NCBI GenBank assembly: GCA_900637675.1
Contig: LR134389.1
Span: 1,798,001-1,862,000, forward strand
Direction: 5' to 3'
Source: Streptococcus equi subsp. equi
Lineage (GTDB): Bacteria; Bacillota; Bacilli; Lactobacillales; Streptococcaceae
DNA length: 64,000 bases
Part shown: positions 20,951 to 30,086 of the stretch, in pieces
Layout of the letters: each line of letters starts with the position of its first letter
How positions within the stretch are numbered: the stretch's first letter is position 1
Notes under the pieces: model-generated
The model's input: only the letters and a program-made list of their open reading frames with translations
The model's database searches: none
Told to the model about the DNA's origin: nothing
Program-made: the position numbers and the translations under genes

Positions 20951-21765
20951 GCGTCACCTCTTTCTATCTGTTTAAACCAAGTGCCTAGCTTTTCTCCCTC
21001 CAAGACCCTTAAAATGTCTCTAGGGTTGGCACCATTCATCAAAATCATTTGCCCCTGATGCTCAAACATCATCTGGGCTGATTGGATCTTACTTAGCATA
21101 CCACCAGTTCCAAATCTGCTGCCTGCACCGCCTGCTGAGGCTATAATATCCTCTGTAATCTCTGTCACATGACTCCTCAAGCGCGCGTCCTCATAGATGG
21201 TTGGATTCTTATCAAACAAACCATCAATGTCTGATAGCATAATCAGCAAATCAGCCCTTGTAATACGAGCTACGATAGCTGATAAGCGGTCATTGTCTCC
21301 AAATTTTGTTGAATGATCCATCTCATCAACACTAACAGCATCATTTTCGTTGACAATGGGGACAATCCCTAAACTAATCAGGCTTTCAAAGGCATTGGTG
21401 ACATTTGCCAGACTTTCTGGAAAAACAACCACATCACGTGTCAGCAAAATCTGAGACACTGTCGTCTGATAGTGGGCAAAAATTTGCGAATAAAGGCTCA
21501 TCATAGCAACCTGCCCCACACTTGAAACAGCCTGCTGCTTGGCAAGCTGACTTGGTCTTTTGGCCATTTTCAACAGGTCAAGCCCAAAGCCCATGGCGCC
21601 AGAGGAAACCAAAATAACCTCTTTTCCCTTATTCATTAAGCTTGAAATCACAAAGGCTAAATGGTCGATCTTTTCTAAGTTAATCTTCCCATTAGCAAGC
21701 ACCAGCGAGCTGGTTCCAATTTTAATTACAATACGCTTTACATCTTCAAATTGTCGTTTCATCAT
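20947..21765 (-). CDS. proB: Glutamate 5-kinase, short form without PUA domain
   Basis: A 272-aa amino-acid kinase that phosphorylates glutamate, the first step of proline synthesis. [12 protein letters not shown] at the N terminus, SSGAMGFG near residue 53, NENDAVS near 137 and GTGGMLSKI near 205 are family motifs. The C-terminal PUA domain of E. coli ProB is absent, as in many streptococci. No Shine-Dalgarno precedes the ATG; the -10 box ends 6 nt before it. The next codon is also ATG. Confidence 0.95.
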   Translation of the reverse strand: MMKRQFEDVKRIVIKIGTSSLVLANGKINLEKIDHLAFVISSLMNKGKEVILVSSGAMGFGLDLLKMAKRPSQLAKQQAVSSVGQVAMMSLYSQIFAHYQTTVSQILLTRDVVVFPESLANVTNAFESLISLGIVPIVNENDAVSVDEMDHSTKFGDNDRLSAIVARITRADLLIMLSDIDGLFDKNPTIYEDARLRSHVTEITEDIIASAGGAGSRFGTGGMLSKIQSAQMMFEHQGQMILMNGANPRDILRVLEGEKLGTWFKQIERGDA

Positions 21766-21771
21766 ATTAGG

Positions 21772-21780
21772 ATTATAGCA
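21772..21780 (-). promoter_or_regulatory. Extended -10 of proB, leaderless geometry
   Basis: TGCTATAAT on the minus strand, followed by CCTAAT and the proB ATG. Directly upstream is a terminator hairpin (21782-21804), so proB is insulated and probably begins at this promoter. Confidence 0.65.
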
Positions 21781-21781
21781 T

Positions 21782-21804
21782 AAAAAACAGCCCAGAGGAC
21801 TGTT
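21782..21804 (-). terminator. Terminator upstream of proB
   Basis: On the minus strand, an AACAG / CTGTT stem with a 9-nt loop and a TTTTTT tail. It would stop a transcript entering from 21.8-22.3 kb; nothing annotated lies there. Confidence 0.5.
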
Positions 21805-22365
21805 AGATTGAAGCCAAAATCAATCAGCCTATCAGCTTGATAAAAAAAAGGATCACTGGCTACCCATTCACCTAAGATATAAAAATCCACCTGATAGCCA
21901 CTCCAAGCAGGATTTCCTTTGTGACACCACATACCACGCTACGCTTTATCCTATTGTAAGTTTAAGTCTGATCCTCCTGCATTGTCCTGTCATTTTTAAT
22001 GACCATATACCAACACTAAAGCTATTGACAAAAACGCACAATACGATAAAATGAAAGCGCAAACAGCTATATTTACTACCTAAGGGCCAGACCTTGCTGT
22101 AAAGCGCAATACCTGACAGAAAGAACACGTTTCAGAAGTAGCAAGAACAAGTCACAGGCATACTGTCTGGCACATTGGCGCAAAGGCTACCAGTGTTCAA
22201 CAAGACTGGAACGCAAATCAATAGGCTGGAAATCAAGTAGGAAAACCGTATCATTTAAATTTTTGGAATCCCAAGACTCAATTGTTCTCAATTAGTTTGG
22301 GGGCTTAGGACGACAGAGCCTGTCAGTCATCTAAAGCAATTAATTAGTTATAGGAATAAATCACT
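21805..22365. other. Intergenic 560 bp, no gene seen
   Basis: Only short frames without ribosome sites occur. The last part must hold the promoter of the interrupted secreted protein (start 22366), but no clear -35/-10 pair was identified. Confidence 0.4.
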
Positions 22366-22846
22366 ATGGTTAAACTATCAAAAAGAAGCAAGATAGCTAT
22401 GTCATTTTTAATTGTCTTTTGTGGTATATTTTTCGTCGCTCAAAAACGATTCGGTTCATCAGACCAATCATTTACCGTAAGGCCAGACGCAGATTTCTAT
22501 ATAGTCGGTTACCACAATATTGAAGGTTATCAATTGACAAATGAGCAGCCGCAAAAAATTTCTGACGCTAAGCTCGAAGTGGTCAAAGGTCAGATCAATC
22601 AAGTGGTTAAACGAGCAGAGCTTTCAAATCGTTATCTGGTCTTTTCCGAGGAGGGGCCACCTTTGGGGGCAATAGGAAGACTTATCGCTCTTGATTTTCA
22701 AAAAGGCAACGTGACGTATCACCCAACAGCTGATTATGCCTTTACTTCCTCCGGAGTATCACCAGATTATTATTTCACTTCTACAGCAAATATGAACTGC
22801 CCCCCAAAAGTTAGACATAAAATCTAACAATTGGGGGGCTATTTTT

Positions 22847-23362
22847 ATGACATTGAGTTATGAAGACAAGGTTCAAATCTATGAGCTACGGCACATTGGA
22901 AAGTCCATTAAATGCTTATCAGAAAAGTTTAGTATTGCAGAATCTGACCTCAAATACATGATTCGCCTGATTGACAGGTATGGGTTAGCCATTGTCCAAA
23001 AAGGTAAGAATAGTTATTATTCTCCAGAACTGAAGCAAGAGATAATAGATAAAGTTCTGATTGATGGTCAATCTCAAAAACAGACGTCCTTAGACTATGC
23101 TTTACCAAATTCTAGTATGCTTTCAAGGTGGATAGCGCAATACAAGAAAAACGGCTATACTATTCTTGAGAAAAGAAGAGGGAGGCCACCAAAGATGGGA
23201 CGTCAACCAAAGAAGACTTTAGAACAAATGACAGAGTTGGAGCGACTCCAAAAAGAATTAGACTACCTTAGAGCGGAGAATGCTGTGCTAAAAAAGCTGA
23301 GAGAATACCGGTTGAGGGACGAAGCAAAGCTCAAAGAGCAACAGAAATCATCCAAGAATTAA
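22847..23362 (+). CDS. IS3-family OrfA, helix-turn-helix DNA-binding protein
   Basis: A 171-aa protein with an N-terminal helix-turn-helix region ([16 protein letters not shown]) and a C-terminal leucine zipper-like coil ([21 protein letters not shown]) for multimer formation and terminal repeat recognition. A slippery A6G at 23290-23296, read as A-AAA-AAG in this frame, allows a -1 shift into orfB that makes the 447-aa OrfAB transposase. Confidence 0.9.
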   Translation: MTLSYEDKVQIYELRHIGKSIKCLSEKFSIAESDLKYMIRLIDRYGLAIVQKGKNSYYSPELKQEIIDKVLIDGQSQKQTSLDYALPNSSMLSRWIAQYKKNGYTILEKRRGRPPKMGRQPKKTLEQMTELERLQKELDYLRAENAVLKKLREYRLRDEAKLKEQQKSSKN

Positions 23363-24189
23363 TCGGTCAATTTTCTCTAGCAACTTTGCTTGAAATCCTT
23401 GATTTATCGCGGTCAACCTATTATTATCAAGTCAAGCAACTAGCTCAAGAAGATAAGGACATGGACTTAAAGGAGCTCATTCAAGGCATCTATGATGAAC
23501 ATCATGGCAATTATGGCTATCGTCGCATTCATCTGGAACTAAGAAATCGTGGTTTTATCGTCAATCACAAAAAAGTACAACGTTTGATGACTGTCATGGG
23601 CTTAAAAGCTCGTATCCGTCGTAAGCGCAAGTATTCTTCTTACAAAGGTGAGGTTGGCAAAAAGGCTGATAATCTGATTAAACGTCAGTTTGAAGGTTCT
23701 AAGCCCTACGAGAAGTGCTATACCGATGTGACGGAATTTACCTTACCTGAGGGGAAACTCTATCTATCGCCTGTTCTTGACGGCTATAACAGTGAGATTA
23801 TTGATTTCACCCTGTCTCGATCGCCTGACTTGAAGCAAGTACAAACCATGCTTGAGAAGGCTTTTCCAGCGGATTCGTACAATGGAACGATTCTCCACAG
23901 CGATCAAGGCTGGCAATATCAACATCAGTCTTATCATCACTTTTTGGAGACTAAAGGCATTCGTCCATCCATGTCTCGCAAGGGAAATAGTCCAGATAAT
24001 GGGATGATGGAGTCCTTCTTTGGTATTCTCAAATCTGAGATGTTTTACGGCCTTGAGACAACTTATCAATCCCTTAATGAGCTTGAACAAGCTATTACAG
24101 ATTACATTTTTTACTACAACAACAAACGCATTAAAGCAAAGCTAAAAGGACTTAGCCCTGTGCAATACAGAACTAAATCCTTTCACTAA
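23296..24189 (+). CDS. IS3-family OrfB, DDE integrase domain (translated as OrfAB by -1 frameshift)
   Basis: The catalytic part of the transposase. The frame is open from the slippery site at 23290-23296; translated alone it would begin at a TTG at 23386 (267 aa). The DDE residues lie in [18 protein letters not shown] and [16 protein letters not shown], the usual rve-domain spacing of IS3 elements. An HTH_21-type region ([17 protein letters not shown]) precedes it. The frame is undamaged. Confidence 0.92.
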   Translation, partial: AERIPVEGRSKAQRATEIIQELIGQFSLATLLEILDLSRSTYYYQVKQLAQEDKDMDLKELIQGIYDEHHGNYGYRRIHLELRNRGFIVNHKKVQRLMTVMGLKARIRRKRKYSSYKGEVGKKADNLIKRQFEGSKPYEKCYTDVTEFTLPEGKLYLSPVLDGYNSEIIDFTLSRSPDLKQVQTMLEKAFPADSYNGTILHSDQGWQYQHQSYHHFLETKGIRPSMSRKGNSPDNGMMESFFGILKSEMFYGLETTYQSLNELEQAITDYIFYYNNKRIKAKLKGLSPVQYRTKSFH

Positions 24190-24940
24190 TATGTCGTGTC
24201 CAACTTTTGGGGGTCAGTACAATACCGACGATAGTTTTATTGCTGTTTTTGATCCTAAGCTCAAAGAAATTGATAAGCATATCTTTGAGGATTCTGTCAT
24301 TGCTAGCGATTTTTCAGTTGATGGAGATGACATTTACCTCTTAGGAACAGATGTGAAAATCAAGGATAACTACCCAACCTACTTATATACGCTATCTATC
24401 AAAAATGGGCAATTAGCTATGAAAAACAAAGAGCTGCTCTATGAACAGCCTGAATCCACTTACTTTTTCCATGATAGCATTGTCAAAGAAAAGCAGCTCT
24501 ATACCGCCTTAAGCGGCTATCGAAACAATGTTACCAAGGAGAGAACCGTTTTAGGGCAGGTTTTCCATTATGATATGCAGTCAGGTCAAAAACATTTTTT
24601 CGATCTCACTGAGATTGCTCCAGTCAACATTTTTGATTTGGGTCACGATACACTGGCAATAGAGCATGAGAAAAATGAAGCTGGAAAAATTGGGTTTAGC
24701 CTGTTTCACCTCAATGATAAAACGTCTACTTTTATTGACTTATCTCAATTTGGTTTATCCATTGAAAGTGACTACTTAAAAGATGTCAAACAAATTGACG
24801 AGAACACCCTATTAATATTAGCTGGTCATACATTAATCGGATACCATATCAATGACCATCAAGCTATCTTTAACAAACAAGTGAGTGATGATGCCTTTCA
24901 TATATGGGTAAAATAGCTACTCAGTTACTGAAAACAACAA

Positions 24941-24970
24941 AAGGTCAAAGCACAAGTCCTTGACTTTTTA
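24941..24970 (+). terminator. Weak terminator after the interrupted gene
   Basis: Short stems (AAGTC/GACTT, or GTCAAAG pairing with CCTTGAC) followed by TTTTTA, about 40 bp past the stop. Confidence 0.45.
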
Positions 24971-24980
24971 GTTAAAATAG

Positions 24981-25012
24981 TTAGGCTAGCTTTTTCTAAG
25001 AAGCTAGCCTAA
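24981..25012. repeat. Perfect 12-bp inverted repeat
   Basis: TTAGGCTAGCTT / AAGCTAGCCTAA with an 8-nt spacer and no T run on either side. The rest of the 24.9-25.4 kb gap holds no gene. Confidence 0.7.
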
Positions 25013-25426
25013 ATTAGTAGTATTTGGAACTGCCATTAAGATGTGATAAAGCCAGCATGCTTGTGATGGGTTATCAGAATGTCACTTCAATCCAAACGTC
25101 ATAAAAGCTCTTTTTGAAAATGGTTTAGCACATGACTGTTGATCTAAAGCTAGCAGCTGCAACAGTTGAGTTAGCTTTTTTCGTGAGGCTCCCAAAGCTA
25201 TGTGTCGAGCAACATCACTAACAGCTTTAGGAGCTTGATCTTGATGCCCCACAAGCTAGCACCGTAGGGCACTGCTAGCTTGCTAAAGCTTTTTGCTTTC
25301 TTTTTTCAATAGCTGCTCTAGCTTTTAACATATAGTTACTGCAATTACTCTCACTATTTGAGCTAGAACCAAAACTTCGTCACATCTTACCTTGGCCAAT
25401 CTGGAGAATTAATACCCCAGAGCTAT

Positions 25427-27055
25427 TTACATCTTATTCAGATTTTTCCAAAAGCTTCTTTGAATCCAGAGCTGGGCAAAGAGCAAACAGCTAAGAAGAA
25501 TAAGGCTCACAGCAATGCTCACAAGAAGAGGCTGCTGACTAATGGTAGCACACATAATCGCTAAAACAATCAAAAAGCCACCAACAATTAAGTCGCCAAA
25601 CATCAGCCCAAGCATAAACCATTGGCTATTTCCTCTGGTGAAAAGCTGGGTGACGTCCTGCCATTTCAGATCCAGCATGCGGTAATCACGCCTAAACATC
25701 AATTGCCCTTGTATGATTCCCATCAAGACAAAGCCTAATGAAAAGGATAGGACAATAACGGGGTGAAAGCCTAATACAAACAATCCAATAAGAGCATAAA
25801 CCACCAAGGGAGCAAGGATTTGCAGCCCTATCAGCAAGCGAAATTTGTTAAGCAAAAAGCCCTTTAAGCTAATGGGTAGGGTCTTAATAAAGGTGAAATT
25901 GTCCTTTTCAAGAGAGATCCCAACACCAACAAAGCTGGTCGGCACAGTACATATACTTCCCAAGAGCACCCCCACCAAAAGCGCAATACCAAAGTACTCA
26001 TCGGTAATGTAGCTTGAAAATTGTGCACCACTTGTCACACTAGGAGTGATAAAGATCATCACATAAATCAAAGGCATCAGATAAGTCTGTGTCAATAGTG
26101 TCGCATTTTGCAGCGTTGCAAGATGGTGCTTTGTCAACAATCGCTGTAGACTTTGCTGACGATCAGATGCAGCCGCCTTGCGCGCCACTGCTGCATTTTT
26201 AGCTTTTCCACCAACATAGAGGGTCTCTCTGTAATAAGCCGGCATGATCCGTCTAACAAGACCATACAGCATCAGCATGACCAAAAGCAAGGGAAGCCAA
26301 AAATTAAGCAGAGCCTGACTGGAAAACGGTGCCACAACAACATCATAGCTGCCCCTAAAATAAGGAATCAAAGGGCGATCTGAAAAGGCTTGATCAGCCA
26401 TCATTCGCTGATTGTTAGTCATATTGAGAAATACAATCAAGCCTAGAGCACCAAAGGTAGAAGCAAACATCAAAACCGCTGAAATCAGCCTGCGCTTACT
26501 ACTCCTCAGAATAATCCTGCCAATCCAAGCATTGAGATACAGAGCAAAAACAATCGAGCTGACAAATAGCACCACAAACAGGATAAACGCTAGCACAATC
26601 GCCAAAGCATTTCCAATGATCTGCCAGTAGGCAATCACGAAAAGGCTTAGCAGCGGCATTAAAAATATGGATCCCATACCTAATGAGGAAATCAGCTTAG
26701 CAATGAAAAGCTCCTCAGATCTTATCGGCAGATGAACATAGAGCTTAACGTCATTACTCTCATAAAAGACCGCATACATTGCCGTAAAGGCATTAACAGT
26801 TGCCATAACAAAGAAAATAGCAATATAAAGTGACAACAGTCCCGGATATTGGCTAAAATCAACACCCATAAACATAAAGATGTAAATGACTAAAAACAGA
26901 GCAATCATCAAGGCTTGCTGTCTGATCATACTCTTGTAGGCCTTGAAGTTCTCTTTGGGAGCCTTTTCTTGCTTTTTCTTTAAAGCTGTCAGGGACTGAG
27001 GATTGGAATAAAGGATATTAATCTTGACTAATTCCCAAATAGTTGACCAATTCAT
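25427..27055 (-). CDS. ABC transporter permease, large polytopic subunit
   Basis: A 542-aa integral membrane protein with about a dozen hydrophobic segments and no ATPase motif. It pairs with the ATPase gene 4 bp upstream; the AGGAGG in front of its start lies inside the end of that gene. An upstream in-frame start at 27094 was rejected because it would overlap the ATPase gene and lacks a ribosome site. Architecture resembles Ecs or YthPQ-type exporters. The substrate is unknown; in related pairs roles in peptide or protein secretion are proposed. Confidence 0.8.
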   Translation of the reverse strand: MNWSTIWELVKINILYSNPQSLTALKKKQEKAPKENFKAYKSMIRQQALMIALFLVIYIFMFMGVDFSQYPGLLSLYIAIFFVMATVNAFTAMYAVFYESNDVKLYVHLPIRSEELFIAKLISSLGMGSIFLMPLLSLFVIAYWQIIGNALAIVLAFILFVVLFVSSIVFALYLNAWIGRIILRSSKRRLISAVLMFASTFGALGLIVFLNMTNNQRMMADQAFSDRPLIPYFRGSYDVVVAPFSSQALLNFWLPLLLVMLMLYGLVRRIMPAYYRETLYVGGKAKNAAVARKAAASDRQQSLQRLLTKHHLATLQNATLLTQTYLMPLIYVMIFITPSVTSGAQFSSYITDEYFGIALLVGVLLGSICTVPTSFVGVGISLEKDNFTFIKTLPISLKGFLLNKFRLLIGLQILAPLVVYALIGLFVLGFHPVIVLSFSLGFVLMGIIQGQLMFRRDYRMLDLKWQDVTQLFTRGNSQWFMLGLMFGDLIVGGFLIVLAIMCATISQQPLLVSIAVSLILLSCLLFAQLWIQRSFWKNLNKM

Positions 27056-27059
27056 ACCA

Positions 27060-27791
27060 CTATGCCTCCTGTGCTTGACGTCCTGCCAATTCAAGGTAAA
27101 TAGTCTCCAGATCCTTATCAGGATAATCAGCCTTTAGCTGCTCAACTGTCCCAACAAAAATCAATTTCCCCTTTTTCAAAATCCCAATCCGGTCACACAG
27201 CTGCTCAGCAACCGACAAGACATGCGTTGAAAAAAGAACCGTATTACCAGAAGCAGCATGCTCTTTCATCATTTCCTTTAGATCAAATGAAGCCTGAGGA
27301 TCCAGTCCAGTCAAGGGCTCATCAAGGATCCAGATACTAGGGTTGGAGATCAAAGCACCAATCACAATGACCTTTTGACGCATACCATGTGAAAAGTTAT
27401 CAATCGTGTTGTGCATCTCCTGCGTCAGCTCAAATAACTGCGTCAGCTCCTCAATCCGAGCTTTGGTATCCGCCTCACTGACGCCATAAATCTTAGCAAG
27501 AAACTGCCAATATTCATAGGCTGTCAGGTTTAAGAAAATATCCGGTGAATCAGGCACATAGCCGATTTGCCTTTTAATGGTGTTACGATGCTCACTCAGC
27601 AGCTGACCATTGACCAAGACCTCTCTATAGCTTGCTTCGATAATAGAGGTCAGGATACTGATTGTTGTCGTCTTGCCAGCCCCATTGTGACCAATGAGAC
27701 CAAAGATTTCACCGTCCTTAATCGTGAGGCTTACATCACTCAAGGCCTCCTTGTCACCGTATAGCTTTGAAACATGTCTAAATTCTATCAT
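27060..27791 (-). CDS. ABC transporter ATPase (exporter type)
   Basis: A 243-aa ATPase with Walker A GHNGAGKTT near residue 35, a degenerate signature FSHGMRQK near 133 and Walker B IWILDEPLTGLDP near 153. The C-terminal extension and the coupling to a large permease fit the CcmA/EcsA group of exporters. The putative immunity gene lies 36 bp upstream on the same strand, so the transporter and a self-protection function may be linked. The substrate is unknown. Confidence 0.88.
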   Translation of the reverse strand: MIEFRHVSKLYGDKEALSDVSLTIKDGEIFGLIGHNGAGKTTTISILTSIIEASYREVLVNGQLLSEHRNTIKRQIGYVPDSPDIFLNLTAYEYWQFLAKIYGVSEADTKARIEELTQLFELTQEMHNTIDNFSHGMRQKVIVIGALISNPSIWILDEPLTGLDPQASFDLKEMMKEHAASGNTVLFSTHVLSVAEQLCDRIGILKKGKLIFVGTVEQLKADYPDKDLETIYLELAGRQAQEA

Positions 27792-27827
27792 AACTCTCTC
27801 CTATCCTAAACCAGACGCTCGTGCTGG

Positions 27828-28085
27828 TCAGCCTTTTTCTAATAAATAAGCGTCAAGCGACTGCTTAAAGCCACACAAGGACTTAGGCAACAACAAATCA
27901 TTGGCCTGTAAGTAATCATCAAGCGCTTGATTTAGCTGCTCTGCAATCGTCAGCGGATTACTGTTTTTGATTAATTGGTTAGAAGCTGACAGCAATAATC
28001 TGGCTAAATGGCTATTAGCACGATTTTCTGGGTAATCGTAGGCCTGTTTGATGACATCGTATAAGCGCTGCTGTTCCTTTTCCAT
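27828..28085 (-). CDS. Putative bacteriocin immunity protein (EntA_Immun-like)
   Basis: An 85-aa all-helical soluble protein. The layout (charged N-terminal helix, central LARLLLSASNQLIKN, then LPKSLCGFKQSLDAYLLEKG) resembles enterocin A-type immunity proteins, which bind the bacteriocin-receptor complex at the inner membrane face. A good ribosome site (GGGAGG) precedes it. No bacteriocin is beside it; the nearest are at 36.4-36.8 kb. The family call is by pattern only and moderately sure. Confidence 0.55.
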   Translation of the reverse strand: MEKEQQRLYDVIKQAYDYPENRANSHLARLLLSASNQLIKNSNPLTIAEQLNQALDDYLQANDLLLPKSLCGFKQSLDAYLLEKG

Positions 28086-28322
28086 AGGGCCTCCCTCTAA
28101 TTTTGTACGTTTACGCTAATACAACTAGTTAACACTTCAATCATAATCTTTATTAGGCTTTTTGTCAATATCCTATCGCCATATTTGTCTCTTTTCACAA
28201 AAGCAGATATACCAACGATGATGGCGCTTACTTTTGTTCCTTTTTTAGGGCAATACGGGCAGTCAGTTGTGCTTCTTATTTTTAGCCATAGGTAACAAAA
28301 TCAGACGATAATCGTTTTCATT

Positions 28323-28337
28323 AAAAAAAAAAAAAAA
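28323..28337 (+). repeat. Poly-A tract upstream of the collagen-like gene
   Basis: A run of about 15 A, roughly 120 bp upstream of the start codon. It is the longest homopolymer in the window and a candidate phase-variable promoter spacer. The rest of the 28.1-28.45 kb gap holds no gene; the promoter was not pinned down. Confidence 0.7.
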
Positions 28338-28456
28338 CGAAACTACGGAGACAAACTAATCAGCAGCTATTTCTTACATTTAGCTAGCGTGTTAAGATAG
28401 CTATTGGAAAAGATTTTTAGGAATACTTCATATTTCTATCATCAAAGGAGAGAGAA

Positions 28457-29905
28457 ATGATAAATAAAAGAAAGAAAAAACTTATCTACAGGTATGGTGT
28501 CTGCTCGGCAGCAGTTATCCTAGCAGCGCTTGCTAGCCTAGGAACATGTAAAGAAGCAAAAGCATTATCTGGTCCGCCAGGATACCCACTTACTCGTGAT
28601 TTCTCCCGTAACTTCCTAGAAGAAAATACTGCAAAATATTTAGATCAATTAAGAGAACATCTACAGCACAGATTTAGTGAACTTGAGAGCTTAACAAGAA
28701 AATTAGAGAAAGAAGGCGGTACCCGAGGTCCAGCAGGGCCTCCGGGGCCAGCCGGACCTAAAGGGGAACGTGGCGAACCAGGGCCTGTTGGACCTATGGG
28801 ACCTAGAGGTGAACAAGGTCCTAAAGGCTTAGACGGAGCACGTGGGCCCGAGGGACAGCAAGGAAAACCTGGACCTGTCGGACCTCAAGGGCCGGCAGGT
28901 CCAGCGGGGCAAAAAGGGGAAACCGGACCTCAGGGACCTCGTGGAGATAAGGGCGATACTGGAGAAACTGGAAAGCAAGGACCAGCAGGAGAACGTGGGC
29001 CAGCTGGACCTCAGGGACCGCGCGGAGACAAGGGTGAAAACGGTGCACCCGGTGAGCAAGGCCCTATTGGTCCAAAAGGTGAGACTGGACCTAAAGGTGA
29101 CAAGGGAGAACGCGGCGAAAAGGGCGACCAAGGTCAACGTGGTGAAAAGGGCGACCAAGGTCAACGTGGTGAAAAGGGCGACCAAGGTCAACGCGGTGAA
29201 AAAGGCGAGCAAGGCCAACGTGGTGAAAAGGGCGAGCAAGGCCAACGTGGTGAAAAGGGCGAGCAAGGGCCACGCGGTGAAAAAGGCGAGCAAGGGCCAC
29301 GCGGTGAAAAAGGCGACCAAGGTCAACGCGGCGAAAAAGGCGACCAAGGTCAACGTGGTGAAAAGGGCGACCAAGGTCAACGCGGTGAAAAAGGCGAGCA
29401 AGGCCAACGTGGTGAAAAGGGCGAGCAAGGGCCACGCGGTGAAAAAGGCGAGCAAGGGCCACGCGGTGAAAAAGGCGAGCAAGGTCAACGCGGCGAAAAA
29501 GGCGACCAAGGTCAGCGCGGTGAAAAAGGCGACCAAGGTCAACGCGGTGAAAAAGGCGACCAAGGTCAACGTGGCGAAAAAGGCGAGCAAGGTCAACGCG
29601 GTGAAAATGGTGAGCAACAGCCAAAGGGTGACCAAGGAAAGGATACCAAGCCATCAGTTCCAAAGGCACCAGAATCACCAAAAATGCCAGAGAAGCCACA
29701 GGCTCCTGAAAAGGCTCCTGCACCGAAAGCTCCAAAGGCTTCAGAGCAGTCAGCTAGCCCTAAGGCACCAGCACCTCAGTCAACACCAAGCAAAAAAGCA
29801 GTCCTACCAGCTACAGGAGAGGCAAGCCATCCATTCTTTAGTCTGGCAGCTCTTAGCGTCATCGCTAGCGCAGGTCTGCTAACCCTAAAAAGAAAGAAAA
29901 GCTAA
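28457..29905 (+). CDS. Sortase-anchored collagen-like surface protein
   Basis: A 482-aa Scl-type protein. A signal peptide (cleaved near residue 38, after KEAKA) is followed by a short helical variable domain (about 39-85), about 100 Gly-X-Y triplets (86-395), a Pro/Lys/Ala wall-spanning region and an LPATG sortase motif with a hydrophobic segment and KRKKS tail. The Gly-X-Y part contains 18 consecutive nonapeptides of form GEKG(D/E)QG(Q/P)R, 27-bp repeats that can expand or shrink. Such proteins form collagen-like triple helices and bind host matrix or receptors. Which S. equi Scl this is cannot be decided here. Confidence 0.95.
   Translation: MINKRKKKLIYRYGVCSAAVILAALASLGTCKEAKALSGPPGYPLTRDFSRNFLEENTAKYLDQLREHLQHRFSELESLTRKLEKEGGTRGPAGPPGPAGPKGERGEPGPVGPMGPRGEQGPKGLDGARGPEGQQGKPGPVGPQGPAGPAGQKGETGPQGPRGDKGDTGETGKQGPAGERGPAGPQGPRGDKGENGAPGEQGPIGPKGETGPKGDKGERGEKGDQGQRGEKGDQGQRGEKGDQGQRGEKGEQGQRGEKGEQGQRGEKGEQGPRGEKGEQGPRGEKGDQGQRGEKGDQGQRGEKGDQGQRGEKGEQGQRGEKGEQGPRGEKGEQGPRGEKGEQGQRGEKGDQGQRGEKGDQGQRGEKGDQGQRGEKGEQGQRGENGEQQPKGDQGKDTKPSVPKAPESPKMPEKPQAPEKAPAPKAPKASEQSASPKAPAPQSTPSKKAVLPATGEASHPFFSLAALSVIASAGLLTLKRKKS
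29110..29610 (+). repeat. 27-bp tandem repeats in the collagen-like gene
   Basis: Eighteen consecutive 27-bp units encoding [18 protein letters not shown] or GEKGEQGPR, with a higher-order pattern of D-type, E-type and P-type units that recurs. This suggests block duplications. Confidence 0.9.
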
Positions 29906-29983
29906 GCCAGCTATTTGACAATAGCTTCTAGCAACTCGGGATAGATCTGCAAGGCTGAGCAGTAGCACTATTAAATCTGAAAC

Positions 29984-30034
29984 AAAAACGCATGACGTCC
30001 TCCCTAAAAAGGGTTGAACATCATGCGTTTTTTT
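29984..30034. terminator. Bidirectional terminator between the collagen-like gene and tkt
   Basis: An 11-bp stem, AAAACGCATGA / TCATGCGTTTT, with an inner CCCT/AGGG pairing and A and T runs on both ends; the genes converge here. Confidence 0.88.
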
Positions 30035-30086
30035 GTCTAATAATGCCGAAAGCAAGCCTAGATAAGGCCTGCTCCAGCTTAATCAC

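Larger units (their letters stand above)
22793..24221 (+). mobile_element. IS3-family insertion sequence (IS150-like), complete, 1429 bp
   Basis: The ends are imperfect 24-bp inverted repeats (21 of 24 matching) that begin TG and end CA; the left end is 22793-22816 and the right end 24198-24221. A 3-bp ATA target duplication sits at 22790-22792 and 24222-24224. It encodes orfA and orfB with a frameshift signal between them. All parts appear intact, so it is probably still active. No second copy is in the window. Confidence 0.95.
22366..24916 (+). pseudogene. Secreted propeller-like protein split by an IS3-family insertion
   Basis: Two parts of one gene flank the IS: 22366-22792 and 24225-24916. 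Removing the IS and one copy of the ATA duplication joins them in frame (STAN-TDDSFIAVFD) into a 372-aa protein. The N terminus is a signal anchor (residues 11-26, after KRSK). The rest alternates short beta strands (DADFYIVGYHN, LYTLSIKNGQL, DSIVKEKQLYTALSGY) like a WD or six-bladed propeller. I do not recognise the family. Both halves are otherwise undamaged, so the insertion looks recent. The upstream half now reads a few codons into the IS and stops. Confidence 0.85.

Noticed and set aside
21946..22128. 60-codon frame upstream of the IS-split gene
   Set aside because: No ribosome site and no recognisable features.
28821..29735. Long open frames antisense to and out of frame with the collagen-like gene
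   Set aside because: They are mirrors of the regular 27-bp repeat, with repetitive low-complexity translations and no start or ribosome site.
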